Positions 33,481-45,739 of a stretch of 64,000 nt of DNA are shown one piece after another. The notes beneath the pieces were generated by a model. The model ran no database searches and had not been told where the DNA came from. It worked only from the letters and a program-made list of their open reading frames with translations. Positions within the stretch are counted from its first letter, which is position 1; every line of letters begins with the position of its first letter. Source of the DNA: Euclidia mi. Its lineage: Eukaryota; Arthropoda; Insecta; Lepidoptera; Erebidae. Position numbers and translations under genes: made by a program. The stretch spans positions 38,172,394 through 38,236,393 of the forward strand of contig OX123187.2 of assembly GCA_944739405.2 (NCBI GenBank), read 5' to 3'.

Positions 33481-34260
33481 GCCATCTGTCTGTTTAAAGG
33501 GGTAGAGAAAACCTGGCACAATTCTTTTTAATGAGTGAAGTAGCTGCATTAGAATTTGTACAGCATCGTAGGTTGGCACCTAAGATGCTGTATAAATTGT
33601 AAAAACACTTGCACTCACTCGCTTATTCTAAAACATGCGTTACATATTGATAGATTTTTCTCTTTCTGTACAGTTGTGCTATAAAACCATATGTAGGTAT
33701 ATTATATAAAAAGCGTAAATAAGTAACGACAGAAAGAGCAATATTAAGAGATAAGTCAATATATGAATGCATTCACAGTGTGCGGCAGTACACTATTACA
33801 CTGGAATGTGGTTTTAGTTGTTGTTTACTTGTCTATAGGCCTTATTATGACTTGATTATTCAAACAATTGCATAATATTATAAAGTGTAGGTTTAGTTAA
33901 CTGACTTATAATGTAGTCAATTTCGATTATTTATTCTTATTTATTAATCATATTTATTGCACCAAAGAAATTTACAATAACGAACCTTAACAAAATGACA
34001 GATAATTGGCGGCCTTATCACTATTTCGATTATTTAGTGTGTGGTTAATCATTTTATTTGCTACCGAATGTTATACTTGGTTCCTTAAGGGCTTATATAC
34101 TAATAGACGACAGTGATGAGGTGGCTAAAGCCGTGGATTTGATCACAGCCTATTTGAAACAGATGTGTTTGGAAAATTTGCTTGGCTTATATTATAAAAG
34201 CGAGACTGTTTCTTTGTTTGTTCTGCTTTCACGCCTTTACTAATCAACTAGTTATCATAA

Positions 34261-34482
34261 TTATACATACATACATACATAGACTCACGCCTGTTTCCCC
34301 GAAGGGGTAGGCAGAGGCATATTAAACGCCCACTTTTCGCCAGTGTTTTGATCCCACGTAATAGGTGGCGAGCCTATTGCCGCTTATCGGGATATTTTGT
34401 TTGCCAGAGCCTCGTCCGTTGATCGGCAGGTGCACCACTTGCAGGTGAGGTTGGCTTGGGACCCTAAGTTCTTGGTTCTATG
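34261..34482 (-). mobile_element. SINE/LINE-tail element, second copy
   Basis: It is nearly identical to 21395-21615, including CAGGTGCACCACTTGCAGGT and CCCCGAAGGGGTAGGCAGAG, and carries a TACA repeat at its 3' (left) end. Confidence 0.65.
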
Positions 34483-34799
34483 CACCTCTAATTTCAATAT
34501 CAGAATTATTTATTCGTATAAGCTTCTTCTTCGCTGTGAAAGGTTTAGAAGAATAAAAAAGCTTTATACCTTATACTTTTTAATTTAGGTTTCCAAAGCC
34601 TCAAGCTAACAATAAAAAATAAAAAAAAGTTAGTTAAATATTTTTGAAATTTAGTTGGTGAGTTTATCTGGCAATTATTCGACCCTCTATGGTAAAAAGA
34701 AATATATTAGTATGTGATTTTGATAATAGCAATATTTTATTAGTTGAACGAGGCCGACACGTAGTTGATTATCAGCTGTAAAACGATTAAAATGACGTG

Positions 34800-34998
34800 C
34801 AACAATAAATAATTGTGAGTAAATTGGAGCGCGATCCATCGTGATACTGAGATACGGCCAGTGCTAAAGAAACGCGGGCGGCGTGCGCAGGGACACGAAC
34901 CGCACACACCTATACACTAAACAAACTTATCGCGTACAAAAACATTTTTTTAATGTATTATTTCTATAAATAGTCTCTGGTATAAAAATATTTTAAAA
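34800..34998 (+). promoter_or_regulatory. Probable 5' UTR and proximal promoter of the ABC transporter
   Basis: The 200 bp before the ATG include a GC-rich patch (AAACGCGGGCGGCGTGCGCA) and then an A/T-rich leader. The start context AAAAATGGG is acceptable for insects. No TATA box with an initiator at the right spacing was evident, so the start site is not placed. Confidence 0.35.
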
Positions 34999-35168
34999 AT
35001 GGGCTCTCAGAAAGAACAAAAAGGTGTTCCAAATGTGTTTCAAAGATATTTCTTCTGTTGGATGCTGCCTGTGTTTTGGAGAGGCAATAGACGAGACTTA
35101 GAAGAATACGATTTAAGACCCACAAAACCTGTCTATGACTCGGGTGTTGTTGGCGCAAAATTAGAAAG
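34999..35168 (+). CDS. ABCC-type (MRP4-like) ABC transporter, exon 1
   Basis: Exon 1 begins at the ATG at 34999 and gives 56 codons plus two bases. The donor is GAAAG/GTACGT at 35169. The peptide contains FFCWMLPVFWRGNRRDLEEY, the N-terminal signature of full-length ABCC exporters of the MRP4 / lethal(2)03659 group: an aromatic 'W..P.F..G..R.L...DL' block before the first transmembrane domain. Such proteins sit in membranes and use ATP to export organic anions and conjugates; the exact substrate cannot be told from here. The split arginine codon (AG/G) joins in frame to the exon at 62942. An upstream stop context and the family's usual start position support this ATG. It could belong to a neighbouring ABCC subfamily, because the nucleotide-binding domains lie outside the window. 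Confidence 0.9.
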
Positions 35169-35222
35169 GTACGTGCTATCTTATTTATTTCAAAATAGTA
35201 TAAGTAAACAATCCTATGATTT

Positions 35223-35374
35223 TTATTTTAAATTGTCTTTCGGGATATATACCACGTACCTTTGTTACCGATATTTCGGCGCTGTTGCAAGCGCCATGTT
35301 CACGGATATACTGAAATATAGGCTACTCCAAACAAAGGTACGGGGTATATATCCCGAAAGACAATTTAAAATAA
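35223..35374. mobile_element. Foldback element 55 bp downstream of exon 1
   Basis: Two 44-bp inverted arms (35223-35266 and 35331-35374, one mismatch, containing GTCTTTCGGGATATATACC) enclose ACCGATATTTCGGCGCTG and a small inner stem GGCGCT/AGCGCC. It is 152 bp and codes for nothing real. Confidence 0.85.
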
Positions 35375-36727
35375 GTTTAAATGATAACGAAAGTTTAAAT
35401 GCCTAAACCTATGATTAGATTATTTTCCCACTATAGGTACGCAATAAAGCTTCAATCTGAGTTCAAAGCTTTGGGTACTTACCGAAGTTATACCCTTTTT
35501 TACATATCGATAGAAAACAAAGAAATATAACCTTTAGTCCAACCTCTCTGATATAAAACTTCAGTTTTCCGTCGTTTGTTTCATAGGTGTTGAGTCTTTG
35601 TTCATAACATATATTTAACCAACTTCATAAAGGAGGTTCACAACTCGACCTCAGAATAGTCAGAATTTTTCATTAGGTGCACCGATTTTGATGATTATCT
35701 TCTTTATTTAAATTGCATCAAGATCGGACGAGTAGTTTTTGAGTTGTCTTTAAAAACGTAGTTTTAATTATCAATCGTTTGCGTGTTTTGTAATTTCTGT
35801 ATCTGAATTAATCAGTATATACTCGTAGGTGTAATCTATAATCGAATTATTTGATTGGAACGATACAAAACACCATTTGTGTCACACAACGATACGCAAC
35901 TAATACACAGTAATATAAACTTTACGTACTTGTTTTAGTACCCATGTTTTAAATTCAGATATAAATGAGCATTTCAAAATTGAAACATGACGTGATTGCC
36001 AGGCTTATTGATTCATATTTATTTGTTGCTGACTGCAGTAATCAATTAATTAGAGCTTGAATGTCTAGTGATGTATTCGCAAGTCTCTCTCTCACTTATT
36101 ATAATTGTATGTGGTATGAGGCTTTTATTGTTACTATATCAATCTTACCAGTAAGATACATATAGCTAAATACTTATATCACAAGTTTTTGCATGAAAGT
36201 GTAACAATTGTATTAAAAAATACGTTAAAATAGGAACAAATTAAGTGCAAAGAATAAAAAAACGGTTATCTGTTATCCCATGGCGCATGTCGAGGCGCGT
36301 CGGCAACACGGCATGTGCTCGTTTGGAACACTTGGTTGTTGATATTAAAGTTTAAAACCGATGGTATTGAACGCGTTGCGCCTCTATCCGCTCTGCTTGC
36401 ATCTTCGCGTGTGTAATATGAAATTTTAATACAAAGTTGTATAGAAGAGTTTCGTTTAAAAGTGAAAAATGCGCTGCGCTCCACCGAGCCGCGGACTACC
36501 AACTGTTACACGTATATATATTATTTGCGGACTAGATGCAGTGTTAGTTCATCTTATTTAAGGCAAACTAATTGTTAAGTTGCGTAACTGAGACGCAGCT
36601 AATTAACTAACTATAGCTTGGATGGTTGTAAAATATGCACTACAAAGATTAAAATTTCTAGATATGCTAAACTTGCCTCCTTTCTATATTTATAAACATT
36701 ATTTACAGTATAATTAAATACATTCAA
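35375..36727. other. Intronic AT-rich DNA
   Basis: At 35620-35760 there is an old copy of the 'CCGACTTCAAAAA' repeat (ACCAACTTCATAAAGGAGGT, GCACCGATTTTGATGATTAT). The rest is unrecognised. Confidence 0.45.
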
Positions 36728-37250
36728 CCGACAGACTGCAACACATATCGCGGTATCTGGTTCGAATCTATTGCGCCTACCTACTTTTATAAGTTAATTA
36801 AAAATTAAGTTGCGTATAGGTTGTTAATTATCGCTTGCTTAACGGTAATGTTAGTCCGTGTGGTGACGGATTAAGAATATGAAATGTCACCACCCCATAT
36901 CATCCCATGGGTGTCGTAAGAGCCGACAGAGGGAGCATATTATGCATAGAACAGCACTGTCAGAGAAGGAAACTTGATACAAACCCTATACCAACCCGTT
37001 TGGCTAGCGTGGTATAGTAGCCTAATTCCTCCTTTCAAAGGGAGAGCAGTGGTCTGTTAAAGGCTGATGATGAACGGTGATAGCAAACATCGTGAAGATA
37101 CTTGAATGTATGAGAGCTCCCCACAATGTTCCCGAAAGTCAGATGAAGTCTGCCAACTCGCACTTGGTGCGTACCTTGGTGGTGCGTGCGTTCTCATAGT
37201 GAGAAGTGGCCCCTGCCCAGCAGTGGGACAGTATATACATAATTATAATA
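36728..37250 (+). mobile_element. SINE family 2 with a second SINE inserted in it
   Basis: The head (CGGTATCTGGTTCGAATC) and tail (CATCGTGAAGATACTTG to CAGTGGGACAGTATATACAT) belong to SINE 2. Between about 36855 and 37055 lies the composite-SINE head (GTCACCACCCCATATCATCC, GTGTCGTAAGAGCCGACAGA). AACGGTRA repeats on both sides suggest a short target duplication. Confidence 0.6.
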
Positions 37251-37997
37251 AAAGTAATATTTTAATTTCCATACAAGTGTGACCGAAATCAATGACCACA
37301 CTTAAGTTAAAAAAAATACTAGCCATTTCAAATTATTATGATTGGATCAAGTAGTGTCATGCTATAAGGACATTTATACCTTTTTCGTATAATCATCCTT
37401 ACTAGTTCATATCAATGAATTTTCTCAGAGTTTTCAGTGCGAAAATCTTTTAATTATCCCTTGAAAGAGAGGTTTGATATTAATCGTAGTATCTTTTTTA
37501 TGAATACGACTTAACTCCTTGTTACATTACGCACCTACCCGGCGACCGCCATTTTCATGGGTTAATTGTCTAAAGCTAGATAAGAAGTAATAGCGGGGCT
37601 GCGAACATTAGCTTCAACTGTAGGTAATTAGTTATGATGTATTTAGAGCGATTATTCACAAATGCTCTTTTATGAATAACGGCAAATAAATGAACTGGAA
37701 AAAAAAGTATGTATGTCCTAAAGTTGTGTTATATATTGAGTTAGAACTCTTATTGCCGCACACTGATTTGTATACTATGCTTTATAAGGTATTTATTGCG
37801 CTGCATTTATATGCCTTATAATAGACAACAGCAATAGTGATAAATTGGTAATATAAAAAATAAAAATTGACGAAACTTAACTCAAGGTTAAAAATTATTT
37901 GAATTATATGAGAAAAGATATCGCTAATCTAGTCTAAAAGTAGTAATCTAAAATTTATACAATTTTTCAGCCAAAGAACATAAAATATATCTTCGTC

Positions 37998-38034
37998 GTA
38001 AGATTTCAGCCTCTGCAAGAGGCTGAAATCTTAC
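37998..38034. repeat. Perfect 17-bp stem with 3-nt loop
   Basis: GTAAGATTTCAGCCTCT pairs perfectly with AGAGGCTGAAATCTTAC around GCA. Confidence 0.8.
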
Positions 38035-38478
38035 AAATAATTTTGACTTTGCATTGTCTTTCAGTAAGCCAGTAACGCAAGAATTTTATATAATTATACA
38101 GAAATCTGTTTCACAAATCCTATGTGTTAGAATGTGTGAAGTCATTATTTAGTATTTATATGTATTGTGCCACTATTGGTTAAGTAAATAAGCAAAAATA
38201 TTATATGTAAATTATAGAATATCGTCTGAGATATTTTATAATTTACTTTGATTTGCTTCACAACTGTTGTTATTTAATACTTGTTTACTGTACCCACAGC
38301 CAGGTATTGATGTCCCCACGAGCTATCATTCGTTTTGGGTCAGCTTATAATTTAACGGTTTGACAGTGATGCCTTTGTTCACGGTTGGATTGACATAGAT
38401 CGCTAAAAGTCAATTGGAATATACATATACCTATTGTAAACAGAACGCTTGACAAAGGTTAATATATTTTATATTTTA
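38035..38478. other. Intronic DNA, nothing recognised
   Basis: Only a short Helitron-like scrap (CCAGTAACGCAAGAATTTTA, 38069) is visible. Confidence 0.35.
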
Positions 38479-38625
38479 CTAGAGGATGCCAACAGCTACC
38501 GAAAACGGTTAAATATGATGTGAGGGCACATCAAATTTAACCGTTTTCCCCGATTCCGTGGAAATTTCGGGAAATTCTTATTGCACTTCTACGGTCCCCG
38601 AGGAACATACATACAAGCCAAAGGA
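38479..38625 (-). mobile_element. Helitron type 1 relic with a replaced core
   Basis: It keeps CTAGAGGATGCCAACAGCTA at the 3' terminus and CTACGGTCCCCGAGGAACAT. The core is a perfect hairpin (GAAAACGGTTAAAT ... ATTTAACCGTTTTC, 38501-38548) with an inner TGATGTG/CACATCA stem. This is unlike the other copies. Confidence 0.6.
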
Positions 38626-39687
38626 GATGTACCATTTGGCCATACATTATGGGCCTGGCACGGACAAACACGACACCATGTGTGTTTTGAAGATAAATGA
38701 CTACTCTATTAACCTGTATAATTTTTTTTTATATAACTTTTGGTGGAAATAAGATACGAGATATTTGAAATGGAAATTATTCCACAACTAAATATACCTC
38801 AAAATTGAATTTTAACATAAATATAATACCTAGATGTAAGTAAAGGTATGTCTTTGTGTCATATAGAACAAAAACTACATAAAGAGAGGCCAATAATAAT
38901 GAATAATCACCTGTGTACTAGGGAACCTCGTACTATGTATACTCATCTAAAAAAACTAACCACAATCACAAACACCGCTGCATATTCTTAGCATGGGTAA
39001 AAGGTAGTGATCATTATTATTGAATTTATATTCAATTACATTACAATTAAAACCGTACGAAAACATCAATAAATCAGAGCAAAATATTCAACATGAATGA
39101 CATAACAGATAAAAAATGTGTTGCAAATGGTTTGAAAAAATATTTCTACTATCGATTAAAAAACAAAACGATTTTTACCGATTAATAATTATGGAATATA
39201 TAATAAATTATATATTTCTTGATTCTTTTTACGAATATATTTATGAAGTAACTAAAAGATATTGTTTTCTAATATAATAATAAAAATATTATTTCCTCAA
39301 AACAATTTCTGCCTACCATACTTCATTTTATTTTTAATGCTGGCAACATAAGACATTCATCCGCTATTACCATAGCCTATTCAAAATAATAATCTTTAAA
39401 AACTAAATTCTTTCACCGAAGCCCTATCAAGAAACGAAAACGAAGTATAAATTTTAAAAATTACATGTTTAATTTTAACGATTCACAGCTTTCTGGCCGC
39501 TACAGGCCGTATTTGGTATTTCTCCTTTGAGCTTATTCCGCCTAATAGATTTGGCTGTAGCTTGTCTGTCAGTCAGTCAGTCAGTAATTCAAGAATTATA
39601 GGTATATACAGATAAAGAAGATTTTGTATTTATTTCTTATCCAAACAGAGTTAAAAGAATATTCTTCATTTTAGTTTCCTAATTATA
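38626..39687. other. Intronic AT-rich DNA with a Helitron scrap
   Basis: About 39480-39600 (TTGGCTGTAGCTTGTCTGTC, then AGTCAGTCAGTCAGT) is an eroded Helitron type 1 5' end. The remainder is unrecognised. Confidence 0.4.
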
Positions 39688-39702
39688 AACAGTTAGGTGC
39701 CT

Positions 39703-40311
39703 TTTTTTTTTTTTTTTGGTATCGGGTTGGAAAATCCTCATGGAGTCCCTCCGCCCCGGGGGGGAAGGACGAAGGGGACTGTCAGACTCTTACTGACTAA
39801 AAACCAACCCGTGCTCCTCATGTACCCATGTGTCGGAGGGTAGGGTTTCACCAAAGCATTCCTCGCTACCCCCCGACGGGTATTGGCCCGCCAGATGGTC
39901 AGGCGGGCCCCGAACGAAACCCCCTTGGCGGCGGATGAAGGTGTTGGGCTCCGCCGCCAAAACACCCAGCGGCCGCAGAGGATAGGGAGGACGGCAACGC
40001 AACACCGCATCTCCTCTTCCTCTGCGGCCCCACCGCGACGCAACGATGGTGCGCCCCCATTTGGTCGCGGGAGATAGGGCGCGGGGCAACGCAACACCCA
40101 CACGCCTCTCCTCCCGCGACCGCACCCGACTGCGAGGGACAGACAGAACTGTCCCCCGCACCCGCACCATGGGACGCATCCTACGCAGGCCTCTACCAAG
40201 CCCACGTGGAGCGTCCCCTCCCGGGATCCCGCTTAGCTTCACCGTGGGTGGCTTCTAACCCACGGTTACTGAGCCCCCCCACCACGACAAGGTGGAGATC
40301 CCACGGGGGGG
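39703..40311 (-). mobile_element. 0.6-kb poly-A retroposon with 15-bp target duplication
   Basis: This is the same family as 25876-26469. The poly-A tail appears as a T run at 39702-39717. The duplication AACAGTTAGGTGCCT is perfect at 39688-39702 and 40312-40326, which indicates a young insertion. Two overlapping minus frames of about 150 codons are open but motif-free. Confidence 0.9.
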
Positions 40312-40375
40312 AACAGTTAGGTGCCTAAGGAGTGCCTATATGGAATCTATCAATGAAGGATCTTCTTATATTTAA

Positions 40376-40582
40376 CTAGAGGACGCCAGCAGCTACGCCT
40401 GCATTTTTTTTTAATTTACCCGTTTTGGCCGATCCCGTGGGAATTTCGGGCAATCCCTTCTTAGTGCACCCCTACGGTCCCCAAGGAACATACATGCCAA
40501 ATTTCAGTTTCCCGCGCCCAATAGTTTCGGCTGTAGCGTGTCTGTCAGTCAGTCAGTAACGCAAGGATTTTATATATTAAGA
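40376..40582 (-). mobile_element. Helitron type 1
   Basis: On the minus strand it runs TCTTAATATATAAAATCCTT to GCGTCCTCTAG. A and T flank it outside. The length is 207 bp. Confidence 0.87.
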
Positions 40583-41520
40583 TTAATAACCTTGCACTTA
40601 TATAGAGCAGAATAACAACAGCAATGTTTGTTCGGAGATGTAGGCAATATTCTAATTATTATTGTATATAATAACATAAAATGTTAAACAAAAGGAATAA
40701 TAAATGCGATACAATTTGTAATACGAAAGATACCCAAGAGTACATCAAGATGTATGGAACATTAAATAAAATACTTTGTTTCATTATTTATCTGACAGTG
40801 ATCTTGTTATTTTTATTCTTATGTGCGCCTAAGAATAAACCACCTTTGGATAGACCTTATCTTTCAGATAAAATTAGAATTAGAACGGAATTGCTACGAT
40901 TTATATTATTTTAACAGACCCTTACCGGAGAGCGGTGAAACCGGCCCTTATTGTTTTTTAATTCTATTAGTTGAAGGCAGGCCAATAATATATGTTTTGA
41001 AAGCCTTTAAATTACCATTAATAGTAAAGCACATTTATATTAGTAGAGTCGATTTTTTGACGATTTAATGGTGCTAATACACTTGAGCATTCACTTGTAA
41101 TTATTTTTTATTGTGAATGTTACAAAACACAATAACGAACCAGATGGCCTAGCCAAATGGCAGTCGCTCTGATATCTACTTTCGTTAACGCTTAGTTGTC
41201 ATGGCAACACAAGGAATTCCTTCTTCGTTGACCACGTGATTTATCGAAGGCCTACGTCAGTTTCATACATTTTTACACTAAGCGATTAGCGATATCGTTT
41301 ATCGAATGCCATTTGGCTACAGGGGCAACGCGTTTTAGCAAGCATTCCGCCGAGCGTTCTGGCGAACATTTCAGCGAAGGGACAGTAAATTTGCTTCAAC
41401 CTTTTTGCTGATTAAAGCGTTGACTAGAAAGGTCGTGGAAATGTTCGGTTCTGTTCTTTGTTCCGATGGGCAAAACAAAAAACGTATAACAAATAATGTA
41501 TCAGCACCATAATACAAATA
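40583..41520. other. Intronic DNA, no gene seen
   Basis: Short frames at 40681-41068 show no domain or repeat identity. Confidence 0.35.
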
Positions 41521-41835
41521 TTCATTCATCATCAGCCCTTTATACTGTCTCACAGCTGGGAACGGGCCTCTTCCCAGTATGAGAAGGGTAAGACCATAGT
41601 CCACCACGCTGGCCAAGTGCGCGTTCGCAGACTTCACATGTCTTTCGAGAACATTATGGAGAACTCACAGACATGCAGGTTTCCCCACGATGTTTTTCCT
41701 TCACCGTTTAGCAAGCGATAGTTAACAATTTAATACGCACATAACTCCGAAAGGTCATCGGTGCGCGCCGTGGATTCAAACCCGGACCCTCTGCGTAGCA
41801 GCCTGTCAGTCTCTCCACTAGGCTATCGCTGCTTA
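41521..41835 (-). mobile_element. SINE family 2, near full length
   Basis: On the minus strand it starts GCAGCGATAGCCTAGTGGAG, passes the B box (GGGTTTGAATCC) and TTAACTATCGCTTGCTAAAC, then ACATCGTGGGGAAACC, and ends GGGCTGATGATGAATGAA. It is the best reference copy in the window for the other fragments. Confidence 0.82.
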
Positions 41836-44047
41836 CGTAACGTAATACAAATATTATAAATGCCTAAAGTGACTCGGTCTGACTGTACGCAGTCGCAAAA
41901 CTCTGTGTATGAAATGACAATTCATGCCTAAAAATACTTTTGCTTATAGGCGTAATTCATTGCTAAATGCCGCTGTAATACTTATTGTCGCGATAATTGG
42001 TAATCACTAGCTAGTTATTGATCTTTTCCGCATCATACTTGTATACCAGCTTCGTAGTGATGAAACTGTCGTTCATTCGTTTTTGACTACGTCAGCGTTA
42101 CACCACATGAGTAGATAAACGGTTACTCGACTGGTACTGGTACTCGATGTGGTTATACGTCGACGGTGACACCCATTTAAAACCGAAGAGCAATTCCTTT
42201 CCAATTCCAATTCCTGCAAGAGTTTGTTCTCCTTGGTTGAACGAGCTTAATGCGAGCTTAATATATAAAGGCGATATATATTTTATTTATTTATAGTCTC
42301 ACTCCTGTATCTCCGAAGGGGTAGGCAGAGGTGTAAATATTAAATGAGCATTTCGATATATATATCGTATATCTATATACCTACCTATATTATATAACAA
42401 AATGCCTGTAATTACATCGATATAATGTTTAATATATAATAGTGTATATTATGTTCATTGATACAGGAAATGCTTGGGATAGATATGATTCGTCGTACGG
42501 CAACAGGCTCGCTCTCTATTACATGAGAACTAACATGGCGAAATATGGGTGTAATATTATTTCACCTCTGCCTACCCCTTCGCGGATACAGCCTGTAAAA
42601 AAGAAGTTACAGTTTTAATTTAATAATCACAGGAAAGTATCTTGCTGAGATTGTTCGTACTTATATCCATTGAGTCACATTAAATGAAATATATAGATGC
42701 GTTACTTTATTAAATACTACTTATACCTGGCCTTAGCATACAGACCTTAGTTAGTTAAACATTATCGCACTCGTTACTTATCTCCCTAAAACTGATAAAT
42801 TTTCAGGTACAATATAGAAATTGGGTTGTACCGTGGCACCAGTATTGTTAATCGTCAGATATATACGGTATACGATTATAAATTTTACACACCGTACAAT
42901 AAATATAATTATGTAGATAGTATTTGCTTGCAAATGTGCGTTGTTGCCTTGGAAAATGAGCACTACGGTGAAAACTTGAGCAAATGTAGGTCAAATTAAT
43001 AAACATAATATAGTACAAATGAAATAAGATAATGCTTTGTGTTCTGGTTGCTTCCAATAGTACAGCGCAGCCCGTGCTCTCTATACGAGTTTGGCTTTAA
43101 CTAAAATACTCTGAGCATTTTGTATTTGATGTAACAGAAGCACAAGATTCCGTGTAGCCCTAATAGTTGCCCGCGTTGTTGTAATTTTATACCCATTTTT
43201 GTAACACATTGTGTGATGTTATTGCAGATGTATATAAATTAAACGCAACTACAAAATCCTTGCTCGAAATTTATTCTTCATCGCTTAACACCTATTCAGT
43301 TATAATATTTATAACTGTATGTGCTTATTTCGCAAAGTTACTCAAAATCGTAGCAGTGGCATATCATTATAAAATCACAAAGGCGCGGGTTATTTTCTTC
43401 GTTTAAATTTTTCAGCTTTAGTAGGAGAGTCAATTTCACGTAACCTTGGCAGTAATTTATTACGAACTAAGGTTAGCGTATTGATTTACTGAAGTTATGG
43501 TATTAATGCGCATATTTACATGTAGAGCTGTGTTGTGCTGTGGTATGCTCATTTGTTTTATAATAAACATTCCGTGGGCTTACATATTCGTCTAGTTATT
43601 TATGTTATATTTAATCTTTCTTTTTGATATATAGGGCGGTGAAGCTCGGTTACTTGCTAGCGAAAGGTTTTATTATTTCGGCTTTTAAATGTTCAGTTCT
43701 AGGAAATTGTAGCCGTTTCTTCTAATTGGTAAAGTATACATGTAGATACACTGCTATTAAATGATTTAGTTAATATTATGCAATTTAGTCCGTGTAGGCA
43801 TATAAGTACAATGATCTAAAACATGCCATTAAATTGATTGATACACCACATAGTGTTCTGGGTGCGATACCCACATGTGAATAAAAAAATTGTGTGATTT
43901 TTTTTTCCAGTTCTGAGTTTAGGTTAGTTTTTTCAATATGTTTATAAAGTTCTCTACGTTGCAAGATGTCTAGCGCATTAAATAGAGAGGGAAATGTTTA
44001 AGTTTCACAACAATTATGTCGTTACCCGATAAGGCTTAGTAGGTTTA
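41836..44047. other. Intronic DNA with two SINE ends facing each other
   Basis: 42285-42346 (TATTTATAGTCTCACTCCTG, CCGAAGGGGTAGGCAGAGG) and 42500-42598 (CGGCAACAGGCTCGCTCTC, CACCTCTGCCTACCCC) are 3' parts of SINE family 1 in opposite orientation. The rest is unrecognised. Confidence 0.5.
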
Positions 44048-44271
44048 TCTTATACTAATATATAAAGCTGAAGAGTTTGTTTGTTTGTATGTTTGTTTGT
44101 TTGGTTGAACGCGCTAATCTCAGGAACTACTGGCCCGATTTGAAAAATTATTTCAGTGTTAGATAGCCTATTTATCGAGGAAGGCTATAGGCTATATCAC
44201 ATCACGCTATGAGCGACGAGAGCGGAGCAGTAGCCTTAAATAACGCGGGTGTAACCGCGGGCATCATCTAG
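44048..44271 (+). mobile_element. Helitron type 2, complete
   Basis: It begins TCTTATACTAATATATAAAG and ends GGGCATCATCTAG followed by T. A perfect stem CGCGGGTGT..ACCGCGGGC lies just before the end, as expected for a Helitron 3' hairpin. It is 224 bp. Confidence 0.87.
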
Positions 44272-45739
44272 TAATGTATAAAATATCAGATCAAGGTTGT
44301 GGGCGAGACCATATCAGGCGATTAACTTGATGTTGATTAATCCCAAGTGACAGCACAAGGTGGGAGAACTAGATGAGTCAAACTGTCGTCTCACCGTATC
44401 ATCGCCTGTGAGCATACGAGTATAATTACGTACCACATACACCCGTTTTGAATATTCTATCTTTCGATGGATTTTATAGGTACAATCAAACAAGTCGGCG
44501 CTGGACCAGTTTGAAAAAAAAATCCCTTGGCTCGTTCATAGACTCGAGGCACACTTAGAAACTGGTTTTGTATACGAGTGTCAATGTGCGTGTAAACTTT
44601 ACACTGTAAAGTAGCACTGGAAGCGACGATGTCTTGCTGAGCGATTCTCGCACTTATGGTGGTCGAGCGGGAAGTTGTTCAACTGTGCCTTGATGGTGTC
44701 TTGGAAATGGGAGTTAGTCAGTAAAATTTTACTTGTATCATGTTGTGATAAACGATTGAAAATAGTTTGTTTACTTCTTAAGAGCAACGAACGATGGCAC
44801 GATGATATTTATCTTATTCACAGTGTCTCGACAGATAGTGTAATGTGTAAAATAATCTTTGTATATCAAGATTGTTTCATTCAAATATTTATATGTAACA
44901 ATTCTTAAACTAATGGTGCAAAGAACAAATATAAAAATAAGAAAAGACTATAGAAAATTCTGAATTAAATACTCCGTTTGAGTTCACAGAAATTCAATAG
45001 CAAGGTAACTTATTTTCTTCACGTCTTAACTGTAGAATTCACAATGACGCGATGTATCAAAACTCAATTTTATAATTGCATTTTCTATAGTGAGGGAATT
45101 GAACGTAGGTACTCTACAAATAGATACTTCGTTAAATTTTCATCGATCAACCTTTGGCTGTGTAATGTAATTTCGGGATAATATGGGTTAGTGAGCTACG
45201 GTTTGCTCAGCGGACCATTTTCCTTAACTAGCCAGTAATATGGTTTTGTACAAGGTTATGAAAAAGCCATTCGTATGAGACGTTAGACGTGAACGGCTTC
45301 TGTCCAAATATTGAATAAATAGGAATACCTTGATTGATGGCACGGGCTGTTTCCGCAACTCCACGTCTTGGCGTGTATTTTGCGTGATAGGAATACCTTA
45401 TTATTACAAATTACCCGTAAATATAACTTCGTCATTACCAATGTACTCATCAAGTTCCATTAACATATGAAACAATAATGTGTAATGACTGTAAATGGAA
45501 TTCGGTGTCATAAAATTATATCTAAAGGTTTTGTATATCGTAATATTATTATTTACCTACAGAGCCGCTTCATAAAATTAAATTATTAGTGACGCCATTC
45601 CTTTCTGTAAAACTTTCAACAATGGCATTATTTGTTTTCTATTTCCTGACGATATGATAAAGACGGGAAATTTTACTGGCAATTTCATTTTGCATTGCGG
45701 TACATGCGACGGTATAGTATATTATACGACGTATAGTGC
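44272..45739. other. Intronic DNA, nothing recognised
   Basis: No supported coding frame or repeat was found. Confidence 0.35.

Noticed and set aside
35169..35406. Extension of transporter exon 1 to the stop at 35406
   Set aside because: The frame passes through a canonical donor and into a foldback element; homology resumes only at 62942.
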